A DNA stretch of 43,227 nucleotides from Pseudoalteromonas sp. HM-SA03 (GCF_002289345.1 NZ_NSDG01000056.1:1-43227), one strand, 5' to 3'; positions 8,927 to 17,300 are shown, numbered from the stretch's first letter. Program-made: numbers and translations. The notes: generated by a model not told the origin, from the letters alone.

Positions 8927-10879
8927 TTAATTAATATCAAAGCGGCCAACCAAACGCTCTAAGTCTTTGGCTAAACTAACCAATTGGTCAGCACCAGCAT
9001 TTAATGCTGCCGTTTCTTCTCCGACTTGTCGTACAGAAATATCCACCGAATCAATTAAACGTCGAGTATGACCTGCATTTTCTCCCTGTAACGAAGCTTG
9101 TGACGCTATATTTGAAACCGATGTTTTAATCCTTGATACAGCCTGAGCGATGTCGGCAAAGGCTTGTTGAGCACTTTGCGATTGTGTGATGGTCGTCTCA
9201 GATTCGCTTACGCTTGACGTCATTTGGGCTGATACTGTCCTTGTTTGAGCGATGAGGTTGGTTAACACTTGCTCTATTTCCTGTGTGGCGTCATGTGAGC
9301 GCTGCGCAAGCGTTCTTACTTCATCAGCAACCACTGCAAAGCCTCGGCCCTGTTCACCAGCACGAGCAGCTTCAATCGCTGCATTTAATGCCAAAAGATT
9401 AGTTTGCTCTGCGATAGCACGGATCACGCCTAAAATGTTCGTGATATCTTGGCTTTCGCTTTCGAGTTGATTCATGGCGTTGGCGGATTCAGCCAACGAA
9501 TGGTTAAGCCTCGCGACCTGCGATACCGTGCTTTCTATCGTGCTGTTACCACGCTGAGCATGATCGTCTGCGGTGACAACATCCTCCAAAGTATGATCGC
9601 AGCTCTCAGCGATCTGTGCGGCAAGGTGCTCTACGGTTTCAGTAGTCGTAGTCGCGCTGGCGGAGTCTTCAGCCTGCGCATGGCATTGATTACGGATATC
9701 GTTGATACTCTTTTGCGACCCTAATGCGGCATCATTCAATGTCGAGGCATTGCTTTGAATATCTTTTACGAGCGAATTAATTGAGTCCAAAAATTTATTG
9801 AACCACGCGGCCAGCTCCCCAATTTCATCATGGGTGACGACTTTTAAACGTTTAGAAAGATTACCTTCACCTTGCGCTATTTCTTTTAAGCCTTCAGACA
9901 CCATTTCAATGGGCTCAACTATCTTATTGGCAAGCGTTATTGCAATGATAATAAACAAAATCACCATGATGACCGCGATAATCGTGATACTAATCGTCAT
10001 ATCGTAAGCTGAAGCCAAGATTTCATCTTCATCAATCACCGCGATAAATTGCCAGCCAAGAGTGTCGGAGCGATAAATCTTAGCGTCATAGGTTTTGTTA
10101 TCGGTTTCAATAGTGAGGTAGGGTTCGTTTGTGGCGTTTCGTATAGCCTCGTAGAGTGGGCTGGTGAGATCTTTAATGTGTTTAAAGTTGTTATTTTTAT
10201 TTTTAGGATCGGCAAGCACAGTGCCGTCGGCATCAAGGAGGATTAGATACCCAGACTCCCCGAGACGAATATTGCTAACGATGTCGGTCAGCGTTGCGAG
10301 TGTTACATCTAATGATTGTACGCCGATCACTTTGCCGTCACGTTTTATACCTGTGGCAACTGAGACCATGGCTTGCCCCGTTACCCCTTGATAAGGCTCG
10401 GTGAGGATAACTTTGTTGGGATCTTTTGAAGCATTTTGATACCAAGGGCGTTTTCTTGGATCGTAATCGCCAAGGGGCTCCGCAGGATACTGAATAAAAC
10501 CACCGGATCCAGTGCCAAGATATACAAACAATAATTCTTCGTGGGTTTGCCCAAATGCGCGGTAAAGCTCAAAGATACTGGCTTCGGTTTGACCATTTTG
10601 TAGCGGAGTCATCGGTTTCTCTGCACCAAAATAAGTGGTGGTGTCTTGACCCACTTGTTGCACGGCCTTGGACTCGGCGAGGAAGCGCGCATTTTTCTTC
10701 ATCTGCTCAAAAAACAGTACAAAAGACTGCTCGGCTTGTCTTATCTCGTTGCCAGAAGCATCAAGGAATTTATCGAGAGAGTCGCTTTTAGTTTGAGAAA
10801 TGCTAACCACAGAAATCGCTAAAATAGGAATGATCACAGTGAGAACAAAGCTAATAATGAGCTTTTTGCGCATTTTCAT
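8927..10879 (-). CDS. methyl-accepting chemotaxis protein with dCache_1 sensor (amino-acid type)
   Basis: 650 residues. TM1 spans about 7-27, the periplasmic double-Cache sensor about 35-285, TM2 about 294-317, HAMP about 318-372, and the signalling domain runs to the end. The conserved hairpin tip reads [18 protein letters not shown], then [14 protein letters not shown] (491-522). In the sensor, Tyr139, Arg144, Trp146, Tyr147 and Asp191 have the order and spacing of the amino-acid-binding signature of dCache_1AA chemoreceptors (Y-x4-R-x-W-Y, then Asp 44 residues on). The ligand is therefore probably an amino acid. The protein would signal to CheA/CheW at the cell pole. The ATG at 10879 follows AAGGGTT; an alternative ATG lies two codons on. 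No che genes are nearby, as is usual for MCPs. Confidence 0.92.
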   Translation of the reverse strand: MKMRKKLIISFVLTVIIPILAISVVSISQTKSDSLDKFLDASGNEIRQAEQSFVLFFEQMKKNARFLAESKAVQQVGQDTTTYFGAEKPMTPLQNGQTEASIFELYRAFGQTHEELLFVYLGTGSGGFIQYPAEPLGDYDPRKRPWYQNASKDPNKVILTEPYQGVTGQAMVSVATGIKRDGKVIGVQSLDVTLATLTDIVSNIRLGESGYLILLDADGTVLADPKNKNNNFKHIKDLTSPLYEAIRNATNEPYLTIETDNKTYDAKIYRSDTLGWQFIAVIDEDEILASAYDMTISITIIAVIMVILFIIIAITLANKIVEPIEMVSEGLKEIAQGEGNLSKRLKVVTHDEIGELAAWFNKFLDSINSLVKDIQSNASTLNDAALGSQKSINDIRNQCHAQAEDSASATTTTETVEHLAAQIAESCDHTLEDVVTADDHAQRGNSTIESTVSQVARLNHSLAESANAMNQLESESQDITNILGVIRAIAEQTNLLALNAAIEAARAGEQGRGFAVVADEVRTLAQRSHDATQEIEQVLTNLIAQTRTVSAQMTSSVSESETTITQSQSAQQAFADIAQAVSRIKTSVSNIASQASLQGENAGHTRRLIDSVDISVRQVGEETAALNAGADQLVSLAKDLERLVGRFDIN

Positions 10880-10952
10880 ACAGACAACCCTTAACTATTC
10901 GAGTGTTTTTATTATGCTCCTAGAGGGAGCGCATATTCTCAGGGCAAAATCT

Positions 10953-10970
10953 GAGCCACGGGTGTGGCTC
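10953..10970 (-). terminator. hairpin between the MCP and glrR genes
   Basis: GAGCCAC (10953-10959) pairs with GTGGCTC (10964-10970) around a 4-nt loop. Read on the minus strand it lies 93 bp after the glrR stop and is followed by ATTTTG, a weak T-run. It is a plausible terminator of the glrK-qseG-glrR operon. Confidence 0.45.
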
Positions 10971-11062
10971 GTTAAAGTCCGTATTACAAGCACTGTGCAG
11001 TGGTAGGTTTGGTCAAGCAACGCGCATCAGAAATTAAAACTAATGTTACCCCTCTATTAGGT

Positions 11063-12391
11063 TTAGCATTGGATCTCATGTTTTTTAAGTAATTTGTAAA
11101 AATCAGAGCGATTACGTTGCGCAAGTTTTGCAGCTTCAGATACATTCCCTTCGCAAAGTGCTAGTACTTTTTGGATGTAATCATACTCAAACTGGCGTTT
11201 CGCTTCATTTAACCCTGTAAACGCGTTTTGCTCTTTATCCTTAGGCAGGGCTTTTTGTACGATATCTTCAGTGATCATTTTACCTGGCGTAATAGCAACA
11301 CAGTGCTCCACAATATTATGGAGCTGACGGATGTTGCCCGGCCAATGATAATTCAACAAGTGGGTAATACTTTGTTGGTTAAATTGCTTTTCGCCATCGC
11401 TGAGTGCACTTAAGAAGCGTGATGCAAGTAGTGGAATATCTTCCAATCGCTCTCTTAAGCTCGGGATTTCAACAGACACCACGTTTAAGCGATAGTATAA
11501 ATCTTCACGAAATTGTTTTTCCGCAACGGCGCTTTGAATGTTCTTATGGCTTGCAGAGACAAAACGAACATTGACCTTATGCTCGGTTTGGCCGCCCACA
11601 GGACGAACGGTTCGTTCTTGTAAAACACGCAGTAGTTTAACTTGCAAATCAAGCGGCATATCGCCAATTTCGTCGAGGAATAGGGTGCCGCCATCTGCCG
11701 CTTGTACTAAACCTTCTTTGTCGCTCACCGCGCCGGTAAACGCCCCTTTTTTATGGCCGAATAGCTCAGACTCCAACAGGTGAGCGGGCATTGCGCCACA
11801 GTTAATCGCAATAAATGGGCCTTGCGCTTGATTACTGGCTAAATGGATTGCTTTTGCCGTTACTTCTTTACCGGTACCACTCTCGCCTTGGATAAGAATG
11901 TTTGCGTTACTGCTGGCAAGCGCTTGAATTTGTTGTACCAATTGACGCATTGCGGCACTTTGGAATAACAACCCATGGAAATTATTTGGATCTGAAGTTT
12001 GTGCGGTTCTTACTTTTCCTGCAAGCGCCTCATTGATGACATCGAGCATTTGCTGAGAGTCAATGGGTTTGGTTAAAAAGCTCACAAAGCCTTGTTGCAT
12101 GGCGTCAACAGCGTCAGGAATTGAGCCGTGAGCGGTCATCATGACAACGGGCATGCCGGTATAATACTTCTTTATTTGCTCATTAAGTTCAAAGCCATTC
12201 ATGTGTGCCATCTTTAAATCGGTGATGACCAAGTCGATAGGCATTTGCTTGAGAATATTTAACGCTTGCGTACCGCGGTGCGCAACTTCAACTTCGTAGC
12301 CGTGGCTTTCTAAACGCATTGCTAATAGCTCGGTTAAAGACGTATCGTCATCCACTAAAAGTAACTTTGCGCCCTGTTGTGTTTGACTCAT
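11063..12391 (-). CDS. glrR: sigma-54-dependent response regulator GlrR/QseF-like
   Basis: 442 residues in NtrC-type order. The receiver domain (about 8-122) has acidic pocket DDD at 14-16, phospho-acceptor Asp58 (VITDLK) and Lys108. The AAA+ domain has Walker A GESGTGKE at 169-176, the sigma-54 contact loop GAFTGA at 216-221 and Walker B GTLFLDEI at 235-242. A Fis-type helix-turn-helix lies at about 410-440 ([20 protein letters not shown]). All residues for activating sigma-54 polymerase are present. Its ATG overlaps the upstream lipoprotein stop as ATGA, implying translational coupling. The gene order kinase, lipoprotein, regulator matches glrK-qseG-glrR of enterobacteria, so I use that name. 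Two candidate binding sites and a sigma-54-like promoter lie just beyond glrK. Confidence 0.9.
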   Translation of the reverse strand: MSQTQQGAKLLLVDDDTSLTELLAMRLESHGYEVEVAHRGTQALNILKQMPIDLVITDLKMAHMNGFELNEQIKKYYTGMPVVMMTAHGSIPDAVDAMQQGFVSFLTKPIDSQQMLDVINEALAGKVRTAQTSDPNNFHGLLFQSAAMRQLVQQIQALASSNANILIQGESGTGKEVTAKAIHLASNQAQGPFIAINCGAMPAHLLESELFGHKKGAFTGAVSDKEGLVQAADGGTLFLDEIGDMPLDLQVKLLRVLQERTVRPVGGQTEHKVNVRFVSASHKNIQSAVAEKQFREDLYYRLNVVSVEIPSLRERLEDIPLLASRFLSALSDGEKQFNQQSITHLLNYHWPGNIRQLHNIVEHCVAITPGKMITEDIVQKALPKDKEQNAFTGLNEAKRQFEYDYIQKVLALCEGNVSEAAKLAQRNRSDFYKLLKKHEIQC

Positions 12392-12924
12392 AGTGAATTC
12401 TCCTCGAGTGATGGGTTTTCAGAAAGATCGGTTTCTAAACGTTGTTTCTCTATGTCGGCAAGCTTTTGTTTTAGCTCTGCAAGTTGCTTTTGTGTTTGTA
12501 ATAATTGCTCTTGGTGCTGTTGCGCCTTATTGTCAGAGTAATAACTACTGATTTTTTGCTCACGAAGGCTTTGGGTATGCCAAGCTAACGACTCAAACCA
12601 AATGTTGTAATCGTCTGGCCAATAATCTTGTAGTTTTACTTCCTCAATGGCTTTGAGTTGCTTGGTGGTTGAGTCTGTGCCGCAATAGGTGTGAATAAAG
12701 CCTTGTAAGTGCAGCGCGCCTTTATAGTAATCGTTAAATGTCACGTTATGTTTTTTGGCGCATTGGCTAATTAAGGCTTTGATCACCTTAGCTAAAGGCA
12801 CAAACTTAGCGCTAGTTTCTGTTTTTACAGGGCCAATAAACTGCTTTGTTTGTTCGACGTTTTGCTCCATTGCGGCACAACCACCGAGCAAAAATAGCGT
12901 GATACTTAATGCGATGTATTTCAT
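12388..12924 (-). CDS. qseG: QseG-like lipoprotein of the GlrK/GlrR system
   Basis: 178 residues from the ATG at 12924, which overlaps the kinase stop as ATGA. A longer in-frame reading lies inside the kinase gene and is rejected. Lipoprotein signal: LFLLGGC with Cys16. The mature protein is helical, with two cysteines (in LISQCAKKH and HTYCGTD) and a glutamine/lysine-rich coiled coil near the C-terminus (KQLAELKQKLADIEKQR). In E. coli, QseG is an outer-membrane lipoprotein that interacts with the partner kinase. The same role is inferred here from position and architecture, since sequence similarity could not be measured. Confidence 0.7.
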   Translation of the reverse strand: MKYIALSITLFLLGGCAAMEQNVEQTKQFIGPVKTETSAKFVPLAKVIKALISQCAKKHNVTFNDYYKGALHLQGFIHTYCGTDSTTKQLKAIEEVKLQDYWPDDYNIWFESLAWHTQSLREQKISSYYSDNKAQQHQEQLLQTQKQLAELKQKLADIEKQRLETDLSENPSLEENSL

Positions 12925-14291
12925 TTTGGATCCCTTTTTGGAAAGGCGACTTGAATACTGGCACCAGATTCTACTGATTGCCATTTCACATCGCCTTTTA
13001 ATTGCTTCACACACTCAGAGACAATGGCTAAACCTAAGCCACTGCCATTGCTATTTTTATTTTTCTCACCACGAACAAATGGCTGGAATAATGAATCGGC
13101 TTCATTGATGTCGATGCCATCACCGTCGTCACGGACTATCAATAATACTTCGCCATTTTGTTCTTCAATTGAAATAGTGACATTGCTTTTAGCATGATCG
13201 ATGGCATTGCTCACTAACTGAGTTAACACTAATTTACATGGAAGATAAGGCACTTTTAGCTCATCATGATTTTGCCAGTTCACTATCACATCAGTCTTGC
13301 CTAGCTTATCGCTAAGATGCTTAGAGACTTCTTCTTGGATAAGATTCATTTCGGCGTCGTGATGTAGGCTATCAGGGTGACTGGCCGCGCTATAGCTGAG
13401 CAAATCATCTATCAATGATCCAAGCTTTGCAACGGAGTTTTCCATAATGGTGAGAATACGTTGCTGTTTTGGGTTAACATCTCCAAGTAGTCCGCTATTT
13501 AATAAGCTGCTTCCTTCATTTAATGATGCTAAAGGGGTTTTAAGCTCATGAGTAACATGGCGCAAGAAGGTTTCTTTTTGTTGTTGAATACGTTTAAGTT
13601 CGAGCCTTAACCAATTCAACTTGTCACCCAATTGCTGCAATTCATGACTGCCAGAGAGTTCTACCGACTTATCTAAATTACCTTTACCTACCTCAGATAC
13701 CGCAGATTCTACCTGATTAAGCTGCTGACAAATCCGGTTGATCAAAAAGATGCTGATCACGATTAGGGTGGGTAGCAAGATAACGAGACCGAACATAAAC
13801 CACGTTTGCAGCTGCACGAAATGAGCTTCTTGATCAGATAAGCGCTTATTAAGTGTTTGTTGAAAGCTTTCCTCGAATTGATTAAGCACCTTAACCAATT
13901 GTTGGAACTCTTCAGCTTTTGAAGTGGCATTGATCTCATCGGGAGCGAATTGTCGCCATTTAGCAACAAACAGCGAATCGGGTAGGTTTATTTTTAATAA
14001 TTGAATGCGTTTTTTGGTGTTTTGCCACTTCTGCTCGATGCTTTCTTGCAGTGTTTCACTTTGCAGCAGCTGATTATTTTGCAGTGCTTTTTCAAGCGCA
14101 CTGATATCTGCTTTTACAAAATTGTATTCAAGGATAAGTTTTTGATTTTTATTATAAATATCCTGTGTTTTTTGTTGGTTTTTGGATAGTGCTTGGGCGT
14201 ACCACAAAGTCAGTGTGAGTATTGGCAGCACACCAATAAACATGGCAATAAGTGCTTGTTTTTGTAATGACTGAGAAAAAATTTTTTTCAC
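12921..14291 (-). CDS. glrK: sensor histidine kinase GlrK/QseE-like
   Basis: 456 residues from a GTG at 14291 with AAAGGA 9 nt upstream; a TTG at 14327 would add 12 residues without a ribosome site. TM1 spans about 10-33 and a periplasmic helical sensor of about 120 residues follows. TM2 is at about 165-185, then HAMP. The HisKA H-box FLRHVTHELKTPLASL has phospho-acceptor His248. The ATPase domain has N-box LVSNAIDHAK, G1 DDGDGI and G2 GSGLGLAI. The enzyme should autophosphorylate and pass phosphate to Asp58 of the regulator at 11063-12391. First gene of a three-gene operon with ATGA overlaps at both junctions. The inducing signal is unknown; in relatives it is envelope-related. Confidence 0.88.
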   Translation of the reverse strand: MKKIFSQSLQKQALIAMFIGVLPILTLTLWYAQALSKNQQKTQDIYNKNQKLILEYNFVKADISALEKALQNNQLLQSETLQESIEQKWQNTKKRIQLLKINLPDSLFVAKWRQFAPDEINATSKAEEFQQLVKVLNQFEESFQQTLNKRLSDQEAHFVQLQTWFMFGLVILLPTLIVISIFLINRICQQLNQVESAVSEVGKGNLDKSVELSGSHELQQLGDKLNWLRLELKRIQQQKETFLRHVTHELKTPLASLNEGSSLLNSGLLGDVNPKQQRILTIMENSVAKLGSLIDDLLSYSAASHPDSLHHDAEMNLIQEEVSKHLSDKLGKTDVIVNWQNHDELKVPYLPCKLVLTQLVSNAIDHAKSNVTISIEEQNGEVLLIVRDDGDGIDINEADSLFQPFVRGEKNKNSNGSGLGLAIVSECVKQLKGDVKWQSVESGASIQVAFPKRDPK

Positions 14292-14375
14292 GATGCTAAA
14301 TCCTTTAAAAGGTTGCACAAGTTTCAATCAAATGGTGTTGCGAGATTTGCAAAATTTTCTACCCAAAAATTTTCC

Positions 14376-14393
14376 TGTTGCAAAGCTGCGACA
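14376..14393. promoter_or_regulatory. inverted repeat 1, candidate GlrR binding site
   Basis: TGTTGC-N6-GCGACA. It is one base from symmetry and fits the TGTC-N10-GACA type of site described for GlrR in enterobacteria, with one mismatch. Its centre lies 66 bp from that of the second repeat and about 150 bp upstream of the sigma-54-like -24 element, a usual enhancer distance. Confidence 0.55.
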
Positions 14394-14441
14394 ATCTAAC
14401 ATCAAGAAAAATAAAGACTTTTTATTTTTCGCTTTTTTAAC

Positions 14442-14459
14442 TGTTGCCATTTAGCAACA
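14442..14459. promoter_or_regulatory. inverted repeat 2, candidate GlrR binding site
   Basis: TGTTGC-N6-GCAACA, a perfect palindrome matching repeat 1 at 11 of 12 arm positions. It is centred about 85 bp upstream of the sigma-54-like -24 element. Confidence 0.55.
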
Positions 14460-14532
14460 GCCAGCCTTAATCCAACCTTAATCTTTTTAAACAGTTTTTC
14501 TTAACTTGTTGATAAACCGTGATTTTTCAATT

Positions 14533-14548
14533 TTGGCATCAAAGTTGG
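14533..14548 (+). promoter_or_regulatory. sigma-54-like promoter for the EF-hand genes
   Basis: TTGGCAT-N5-TTGG closely matches the -24/-12 consensus TTGGCAC-N5-TTGC, with correct GG-to-GC spacing. The final C of the -12 GC is G here, which is a real weakness. It lies about 118 bp upstream of the first EF-hand start, in the right orientation, and downstream of two candidate activator sites. Confidence 0.45.
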
Positions 14549-14665
14549 AATAATTATCTCGAAAGCGAAAAACGAAACGCAAAAACAAATGCAAAGTCAG
14601 TTTTTAGCTTTAATAGCAAAACGGTTCACACAAAATTTAATTTTTAATCTTATGAGGAAAGCACG

Positions 14666-14887
14666 ATGAAAAATCTAGCAATCGCAGTATCAGCAGCAGT
14701 AATGACTTTGGCATCAGTAGGTGCACATGCAAACACTGGTTTCGACAAACTAGACATGAATGGTGATGGTTATATCTCTATTGAAGAAGCAAAAGCGGAT
14801 GAAGGCCTTCTTGCTCAATTCAACGAGCTAGATGCTGACCAAGATGGTCAACTAAGCCAAGCAGAATTTGATAACTACGAAGGGTAA
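14666..14887 (+). CDS. periplasmic EF-hand protein 1
   Basis: 73 residues. Signal peptide about 1-22 (cleavage after AHA). Two EF-hand loops: DMNGDGYISIEE and DADQDGQLSQAE, both with canonical D-x-D/N-x-D-G ligands and a terminal Glu. It should bind two calcium ions in the periplasm, or be secreted. First of four tandem paralogues. Strong ribosome site (GAGGAAA). Its loops are the most canonical of the four. Lies 375 bp from the divergent glrK start, with candidate sigma-54 signals between. Possible roles are calcium buffering or sensing for the neighbouring kinase; this is inference. Confidence 0.88.
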   Translation: MKNLAIAVSAAVMTLASVGAHANTGFDKLDMNGDGYISIEEAKADEGLLAQFNELDADQDGQLSQAEFDNYEG

Positions 14888-14930
14888 TTTGCCCAGTTAT
14901 CACATCATTTTAATCGTTTAGGAGAAGATC

Positions 14931-15152
14931 ATGAAAAATTTACTAGCAGCACTTTCAATCGCAGGTATGACATTAGTTTCAGCATCGGCAATGGCGATGG
15001 ACGACTTCGAAAAGTACGACACTGATGGTAGCGGCACAATCAGCATGAGTGAGGCGCAGGTTAACCCTAAGTTAGCTGAGCAATTCAAGACACTTGATGT
15101 TGACGGTAACGACGAGCTAAGCGAGTCAGAGTACGCGCATTTTGAAGGCTAA
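14931..15152 (+). CDS. periplasmic EF-hand protein 2
   Basis: 73 residues. Signal peptide ends about AMA (23). Loop 1 DTDGSGTISMSE is canonical. Loop 2 DVDGNDELSESE has Asp in place of the usual Gly at loop position 6, which may lower affinity. AGGAGAAG ribosome site. Starts 43 bp after the first paralogue with no terminator between, so probably cotranscribed. Confidence 0.87.
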   Translation: MKNLLAALSIAGMTLVSASAMAMDDFEKYDTDGSGTISMSEAQVNPKLAEQFKTLDVDGNDELSESEYAHFEG

Positions 15153-15214
15153 TTTAAAAGCTCGATACTGGTGAGTCTTCGGACTCTCCGTCAAGACTGA
15201 ACTTTAAGGAGAAG

Positions 15215-15439
15215 ATGATGAAAAATCTACTAGTAGCGGTATCCCTTGCTGGCCTGTCAATGGCATCGGTTAATGCGATGGCTGGTGACGACTTTGCCAA
15301 ATACGATGCCGATGGTAGTGGCGCAATTAGCTTGAGTGAAGCGAAAGTAAATCCAAATCTTGTTGAGCAATTCACTCAGCTAGACGGTAACGCTGACGGC
15401 GAGTTAAATGAATCAGAATTCGCAAATTTCAAAGGCTAA
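15215..15439 (+). CDS. periplasmic EF-hand protein 3
   Basis: 74 residues, beginning Met-Met-Lys; either Met could start, with AAGGAGAAG upstream. Signal peptide ends about AMA. Loop 1 DADGSGAISLSE is canonical. Loop 2 DGNADGELNESE has Gly at position 2 and Asn at position 3 but keeps the central DG and final Glu. Lies 62 bp after paralogue 2. That gap contains ACTCTCCGTCAAG, which might form a weak hairpin with upstream CTTCGGACT, but no terminator is convincing. Confidence 0.87.
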   Translation: MMKNLLVAVSLAGLSMASVNAMAGDDFAKYDADGSGAISLSEAKVNPNLVEQFTQLDGNADGELNESEFANFKG

Positions 15440-15494
15440 GTAATAGCCCTCCAATTTCATGAAACGAACAGTATTTACATTTTTTGAGGAATAA

Positions 15495-15719
15495 ATGATG
15501 AAAAACGTACTAATTGCACTTTCAATCACAGGTTTATCTTTCGCGTCTGTTAATGCTATGGCGAGTGAAGACTTCGCTGCGCTAGATACAGATCAAAGCG
15601 GCACAATCAGCATGAGTGAAGCACAAGCGCATACTACACTTGCAGAGCAATTTAAAGCGCTAGACGTTGATGCAAACGGCGAGCTAAGCGAAGCAGAATT
15701 CGCAAACTTTAAAGGCTGA
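15495..15719 (+). CDS. periplasmic EF-hand protein 4
   Basis: 74 residues. Signal peptide ends about AMA. Loop 1 DTDQSGTISMSE; loop 2 DVDANGELSEAE has Asn in place of Asp at loop position 5. Last of the tandem set; 55 bp after paralogue 3. The C-terminal FANFKG ending is shared with paralogue 3, so these two look like the most recent duplicates. No terminator follows immediately; the first strong one on this strand is at 16024-16055. Confidence 0.87.
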   Translation: MMKNVLIALSITGLSFASVNAMASEDFAALDTDQSGTISMSEAQAHTTLAEQFKALDVDANGELSEAEFANFKG

Positions 15720-16023
15720 TTAGGGCTATATCAGTAAATTTACCTGCGCAAGGGAGTGACAGAGGAAAAGGAACTGATGTCAGGGAGCAGGGAATAGAGT
15801 TCAAAGATTATGATTATTGTTGAGTTATTTGGCAACATTACTGATTTGTTCAACTAAGCGCCTTTTTTCGGGCAAGTTTAAACAAACTGGTATAAAGGAA
15901 TACGTACAGCGAGGCATCGCTATTAGAATCTTTGAGCTCCAAATTGAGAGTTTGGATGTCATTAGGGAAGTAAAGTGAAGGATCATAGTCGGTAAGAGTA
16001 AGGCGGTTATTCGCACCGCACCC
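15720..16023. other. non-coding stretch, possible 3' UTR or small RNA
   Basis: No convincing gene on either strand. A 64-codon minus-strand frame (15850-16044) starts at TTG inside the terminator stem and has no ribosome site. The plus strand runs into a strong terminator, so the stretch is either the long 3' end of the EF-hand transcript or a separate small RNA. Confidence 0.4.
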
Positions 16024-16055
16024 AAAGCTTGGCTTAATAGCCAAGCTTTTTTTTT
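16024..16055 (+). terminator. strong Rho-independent terminator
   Basis: A perfect 10-bp stem, AAAGCTTGGC (16024-16033) with its complement at 16040-16049 and a 6-nt loop, runs into an unbroken T tract on the plus strand. No coding gene ends just before it. The nearest upstream plus-strand gene stops at 15719. Confidence 0.9.
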
Positions 16056-16329
16056 GTTTTTCGGTTTTCGTTATTTTTTATGCTCAGCGATCCGCAAACG
16101 CCCATTAAGACGGCGAGTATTAATATAGAGTGAAACTTGATTGAATAGATAAACATTAAGTCACGCTTAGATATTCTTTTTCCCCTAATCGAAAGTCTGA
16201 TAAACCTGCTTTAGCCATGTAAAAGTTAGCTTCTAGCTTTATTTAACGTTACAGTCGATCTAAACAACAACTCCAATTCAGTTGTACTAGCATCATAAGC
16301 GTAACTTTATTACGCAAAGAAGAGTAACA

Positions 16330-16485
16330 TTGGCTAGACGAGGAAGCGATTTAAGAACTGCAATAAAGGTGGTTAAAGCAATCGACAGAGCTAGTAATCA
16401 AGCTGCTCGTGAAGCTCAACGTAGAGAAAAAGCGAGGCAACACCCCTCTTCCGGTTGCTGTCAGTATAAATGGTGTTCTACCTAA
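16330..16485 (+). CDS. possible small basic protein (51 residues), perhaps a gene remnant
   Basis: TTG start at 16330 preceded by AAGAAGAG. The product begins MARRGSDLRTAIKVVKAIDR, continues with an Ala/Arg/Glu-rich helix (REAQRREKARQ) and ends with a short Cys-rich tail (SGCCQYKWCST). The helical part looks genuinely coding. The tail looks unlike it, as if a longer protein had been cut short by a frameshift or rearrangement. A small hairpin (GCGTAA/TTACGC) lies just upstream of the ribosome site. No function assigned. Confidence 0.35.
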   Translation: MARRGSDLRTAIKVVKAIDRASNQAAREAQRREKARQHPSSGCCQYKWCST

Positions 16486-16715
16486 AAATCACAGCTCAAT
16501 CTACCCAGCAAGTCGCTTTTACTAATCGAAACTCCATGTCAGTTAAAGTGCCACCTTTAAAAATCTAGCACTGCGAAATAGGAGATGCTTTACGCAGCGA
16601 TCTTTGTGTTTTTATGTTTGATGGTTAGTCCTAGTCGCCAATTAGGTGGTATAGATATATACGCTGCTAACTCAAAACGTATTCAACGCTATAAAATGGG
16701 TAAACTAACAACTCA
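16486..16715. other. gap without a supported gene
   Basis: One open frame of 49 codons (16585-16734) encodes a hydrophobic start but runs into the hsp20 terminator, and its purine-rich site touches the ATG. Nothing else seen. Confidence 0.4.
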
Positions 16716-16743
16716 AAACAAAAAAGTCGCCTGAGGGCGACTT
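16716..16743 (-). terminator. terminator of the hsp20 gene
   Basis: AAGTCGCC (16724-16731) pairs with GGCGACTT (16736-16743) around TGAG. On the minus strand the stem is followed by TTTTTTG, 46 bp past the hsp20 stop. Confidence 0.85.
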
Positions 16744-16789
16744 GGAAACGTGACATCATGTAAAAACAGGGAGAAGAGACCTCAATCGA

Positions 16790-17236
16790 TTATTTATTTT
16801 CGATGAGGTTGCTTTTGCCTATTTCAATCTTTCTTGGCTTGAGTGCTTCTGGAATTTCGCGCTCAAGGTCGATGACTAACAGGCCGTTTTCAAGTCCTGC
16901 GCCAATTACTTTGACGTGATCGCCAAGTTGAAATTTACGCTCAAAGTTACGCTCTGCGATACCTTGATGGATAAATTTACGCTCAGCTTTGTCTTCTTTG
17001 TTTTGCTTTTCGCCTTTGACTGTCAGGGTATTGTTTTCTGACTCAAGGCTAAGCTCTTGCTCGGTAAATCCGGCAACAGCCATGGTAATTTGGTATTTGT
17101 CTTCACCGGTGGCTTCAATGTTATATGGTGGAAAGCTTGGTTGCTTTTCGTTGCGTGATGCTGCATCCATTAACTGTGCTAAATGGTCAAAACCGATGAA
17201 TGAACGATAAAGTGGAGATAGGTCTACTGTACGCAT
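16790..17236 (-). CDS. ibpA: Hsp20/alpha-crystallin small heat shock protein (IbpA-like)
   Basis: 148 residues from the ATG at 17236, chosen because AGGA lies 8 nt upstream within a structured leader; an in-frame start at 17251 would remove that site. The N-terminus (MRTVDLSPLYRSFIGFDHLA) matches IbpA/IbpB proteins. The alpha-crystallin domain covers about 35-125 (PYNIEATGEDKYQITMAVAG; later GLENGLLVIDLEREIPE). The C-terminal anchoring motif is KIEIG in place of the classical I-x-I. This ATP-independent holdase binds unfolding proteins in the cytoplasm and hands them to DnaK/ClpB. A sigma-32-like promoter, ROSE-like leader and terminator frame it as a single-gene heat-shock unit. Confidence 0.93.
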   Translation of the reverse strand: MRTVDLSPLYRSFIGFDHLAQLMDAASRNEKQPSFPPYNIEATGEDKYQITMAVAGFTEQELSLESENNTLTVKGEKQNKEDKAERKFIHQGIAERNFERKFQLGDHVKVIGAGLENGLLVIDLEREIPEALKPRKIEIGKSNLIENK

Positions 17237-17242
17237 AATTTG

Positions 17243-17300
17243 TATCCTCATAAAGCGATAATTAAGCTATTTATTGCTTTGATTAAAGCCAATAAATAGC
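17243..17300 (-). promoter_or_regulatory. ROSE-like RNA thermometer in the hsp20 leader
   Basis: Two hairpins on the minus-strand leader. The 3' one pairs UAUCGCU (17254-17260) with AGGAUA (17243-17248) across a 5-nt loop, leaving one G bulged and burying the AGGA ribosome site. UCGCU opposite AGGA is the U(U/C)GCU signature of ROSE elements. The 5' one is a perfect 11-bp stem (17266-17276 with 17290-17300). Heating should melt the weak A/U-rich 3' stem and free the ribosome site. Confidence 0.75.

Noticed and set aside
9252..10791. Several plus-strand ORFs of 65-91 codons inside the chemoreceptor gene
   Set aside because: They are shadows of a long, well-conserved coding region on the other strand.
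14281..14341. Third TGTTGC site near the glrK start (14336-14341)
   Set aside because: Only a half-site is present; the matching arm is absent at the 6-bp spacing.
15850..16044. 64-codon minus-strand ORF
   Set aside because: It begins with TTG inside the stem of a strong plus-strand terminator and has no ribosome site.
16585..16734. 49-codon hydrophobic ORF
   Set aside because: The purine-rich site touches the ATG with no spacing, and the frame ends inside the hsp20 terminator.
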